Part shown: positions 63,630 through 64,000 of the stretch, in pieces | Layout: each line of letters begins with the position of its first letter | Position numbering within the stretch: the stretch's first letter is position 1 | NCBI RefSeq assembly: GCF_009856445.1 | Contig: NZ_WMFA01000011.1 | Location: 31,276-95,275 of the forward strand | Direction of reading: 5' to 3' | DNA length: 64,000 nt | DNA from: Halobacillus litoralis | GTDB taxonomy: Bacteria > Bacillota > Bacilli > Bacillales > Halobacillaceae | The notes under the pieces: generated by a model | The model's database searches: none | What the model was told of the DNA's origin: nothing | What the model saw: only the letters and a program-made list of their open reading frames with translations | Translations under genes and position numbers: made by a program

Positions 63630-63670
63630 ATAAAAAAACAACCCTTCAGGAATATTCCTGAAGGGTTGTT
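63630..63670 (-). terminator. rrn operon terminator
   Basis: A perfect 17-bp palindrome without loop (63637-63653 with 63654-63670), followed on the minus strand by seven T, just after the 5S gene. Confidence 0.93.
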
Positions 63671-63675
63671 TAAAT

Positions 63676-63789
63676 GACGTGGCGGCGTCCTACTCTCACG
63701 GGGGTAAACCCGACTACCATCGGCGCTGAAGAGCTTAACTGCTGTGTTCGGCATGGGAACAGGTGTGACCTCTTCGCCTTCACCACCAT
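63676..63789 (-). rRNA. rrf: 5S ribosomal RNA
   Basis: Minus-strand sequence has the conserved AAGAGGTCACACCTGTTCCC, CCGAACACAGCAGTTAAGC and GAGAGTAGGACG segments; TGGTGGTG pairs with CGCCGCCA-type ends. Ends are approximate to a few bases. Confidence 0.96.
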
Positions 63790-63881
63790 ATCAATATAAA
63801 GTTTGAGGTGAACCCTCAAAACTGAATAAGGAAACATCTTGTTTGAAAAACAACGTTCTTCACGAATGATTAAAATCAGAT
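63790..63881 (-). other. 23S-5S spacer
   Basis: About 90 bases between the 23S 3' end and 5S; AT-rich, no tRNA gene seen. Boundaries are estimated. Confidence 0.6.
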
Positions 63882-64000
63882 AGATAAGTCATCGATCCAT
63901 TAGTATCCGTCAGCTCCACGTGTCACCACGCTTCCACCTCGGACCTATCAACCTCATCGTCTCTGAGGGATCTTATTTGCTTAAAGCAAAGGGAAATCTC
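63882..64000 (-). rRNA. rrl: 23S ribosomal RNA, 3' end (partial)
   Basis: The minus strand reads the conserved 3' end: GATCCCTCAGAGACGATGAG, GATAGGTCCGAGGTGGAAGC and GGAGCTGACGGATACTAATG then a few bases to about 63882. The gene runs off the right edge. Order 23S-5S-terminator leftwards shows the rrn operon is on the minus strand. Confidence 0.96.

Overview
The window reads as a chromosomal segment from a halophilic or halotolerant member of the Bacillaceae, in the Halobacillus / Thalassobacillus / Pontibacillus neighbourhood. This is inferred from three things. Gene content and order match the yt* region of Bacillus subtilis (ackA-ytxK, thiI-nifZ, ezrA-hisJ-refZ, rpsD-tyrS, acuABC, motPS-ccpA-aroA-ytxGHJ, murC-sftA-ytpRQP, ytoQ-ytoP-ytzB-ytnP-trmB-ytmP-ytlR, ytlQP-pepV, ytzE, ytgP). 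The surface and disordered protein segments are very acidic, as in PBP1 and SftA. The flagellar stator is the sodium-type MotPS. I cannot name a species.

Layout. 1-7.5 kb: truncated SDR gene, NCS1-type permease, a 38-codon ORF, universal stress protein, moaB, EcsC-family gene, ackA with CcpA site, ytxK, NAD kinase. 7.5-8.1 kb: first copy (A) of a long palindromic repeat. 8.1-21 kb: amidohydrolase, thiI-nifZ, ezrA, hisJ/refZ, free-Met-sulfoxide reductase, a GGDEF protein, rpsD with a probable autoregulatory leader, tyrS behind a tyrosine T-box. 21.5-34.4 kb: class A PBP with FN3 and acidic tail, acuABC, motPS-ccpA, aroA, sigma-B type ytxGHJ, murC. 34.6-42.8 kb: NAPRTase-like gene, sftA, ytpR, DUF1444 gene, repeat copy B, thioredoxin-like ytpP, PTS_EIIC_2 gene. 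43-51.4 kb: MCP, ytoQ, repeat copy C, DUF84 NTPase, ytoP, ytzB, ytnP, trmB, a CcpA-site-linked small membrane protein, repeat remnant D, ytmP. 51.6-63.5 kb: lipid kinase, EAL protein, ytlQ-thpR-MFS, pepV, K+ channel, ytzE, rsuA-type synthase, ytgP, flavoprotein, two small unknown genes. 63.6-64 kb: 3' end of an rrn operon (23S partial, 5S, terminator) on the minus strand.

Functional threads. Carbon overflow and catabolite control are prominent: ccpA itself, a cre at activating distance upstream of ackA, and strong cre sites next to ytnP and next to a small membrane protein; acuABC tunes acetyl-CoA synthetase. Cell division and envelope genes (ezrA, refZ, murC, sftA, a class A PBP, a MurJ-like flippase) are spread through it. 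Translation genes are controlled by RNA leaders (rpsD, tyrS). A cyclic-di-GMP pair (GGDEF at 16.6 kb, EAL at 52.6 kb), an MCP and the MotPS stator link to motility.

Most novel material: a family of ~500-bp composite inverted repeats (copies A, B, C plus remnants D and E) with nested GC-rich stems, one carrying a 177-bp insert flanked by an 8-bp direct repeat; and several short genes with good ribosome-binding sites but no recognised function. I found no CRISPR array, prophage, transposase or tRNA gene.
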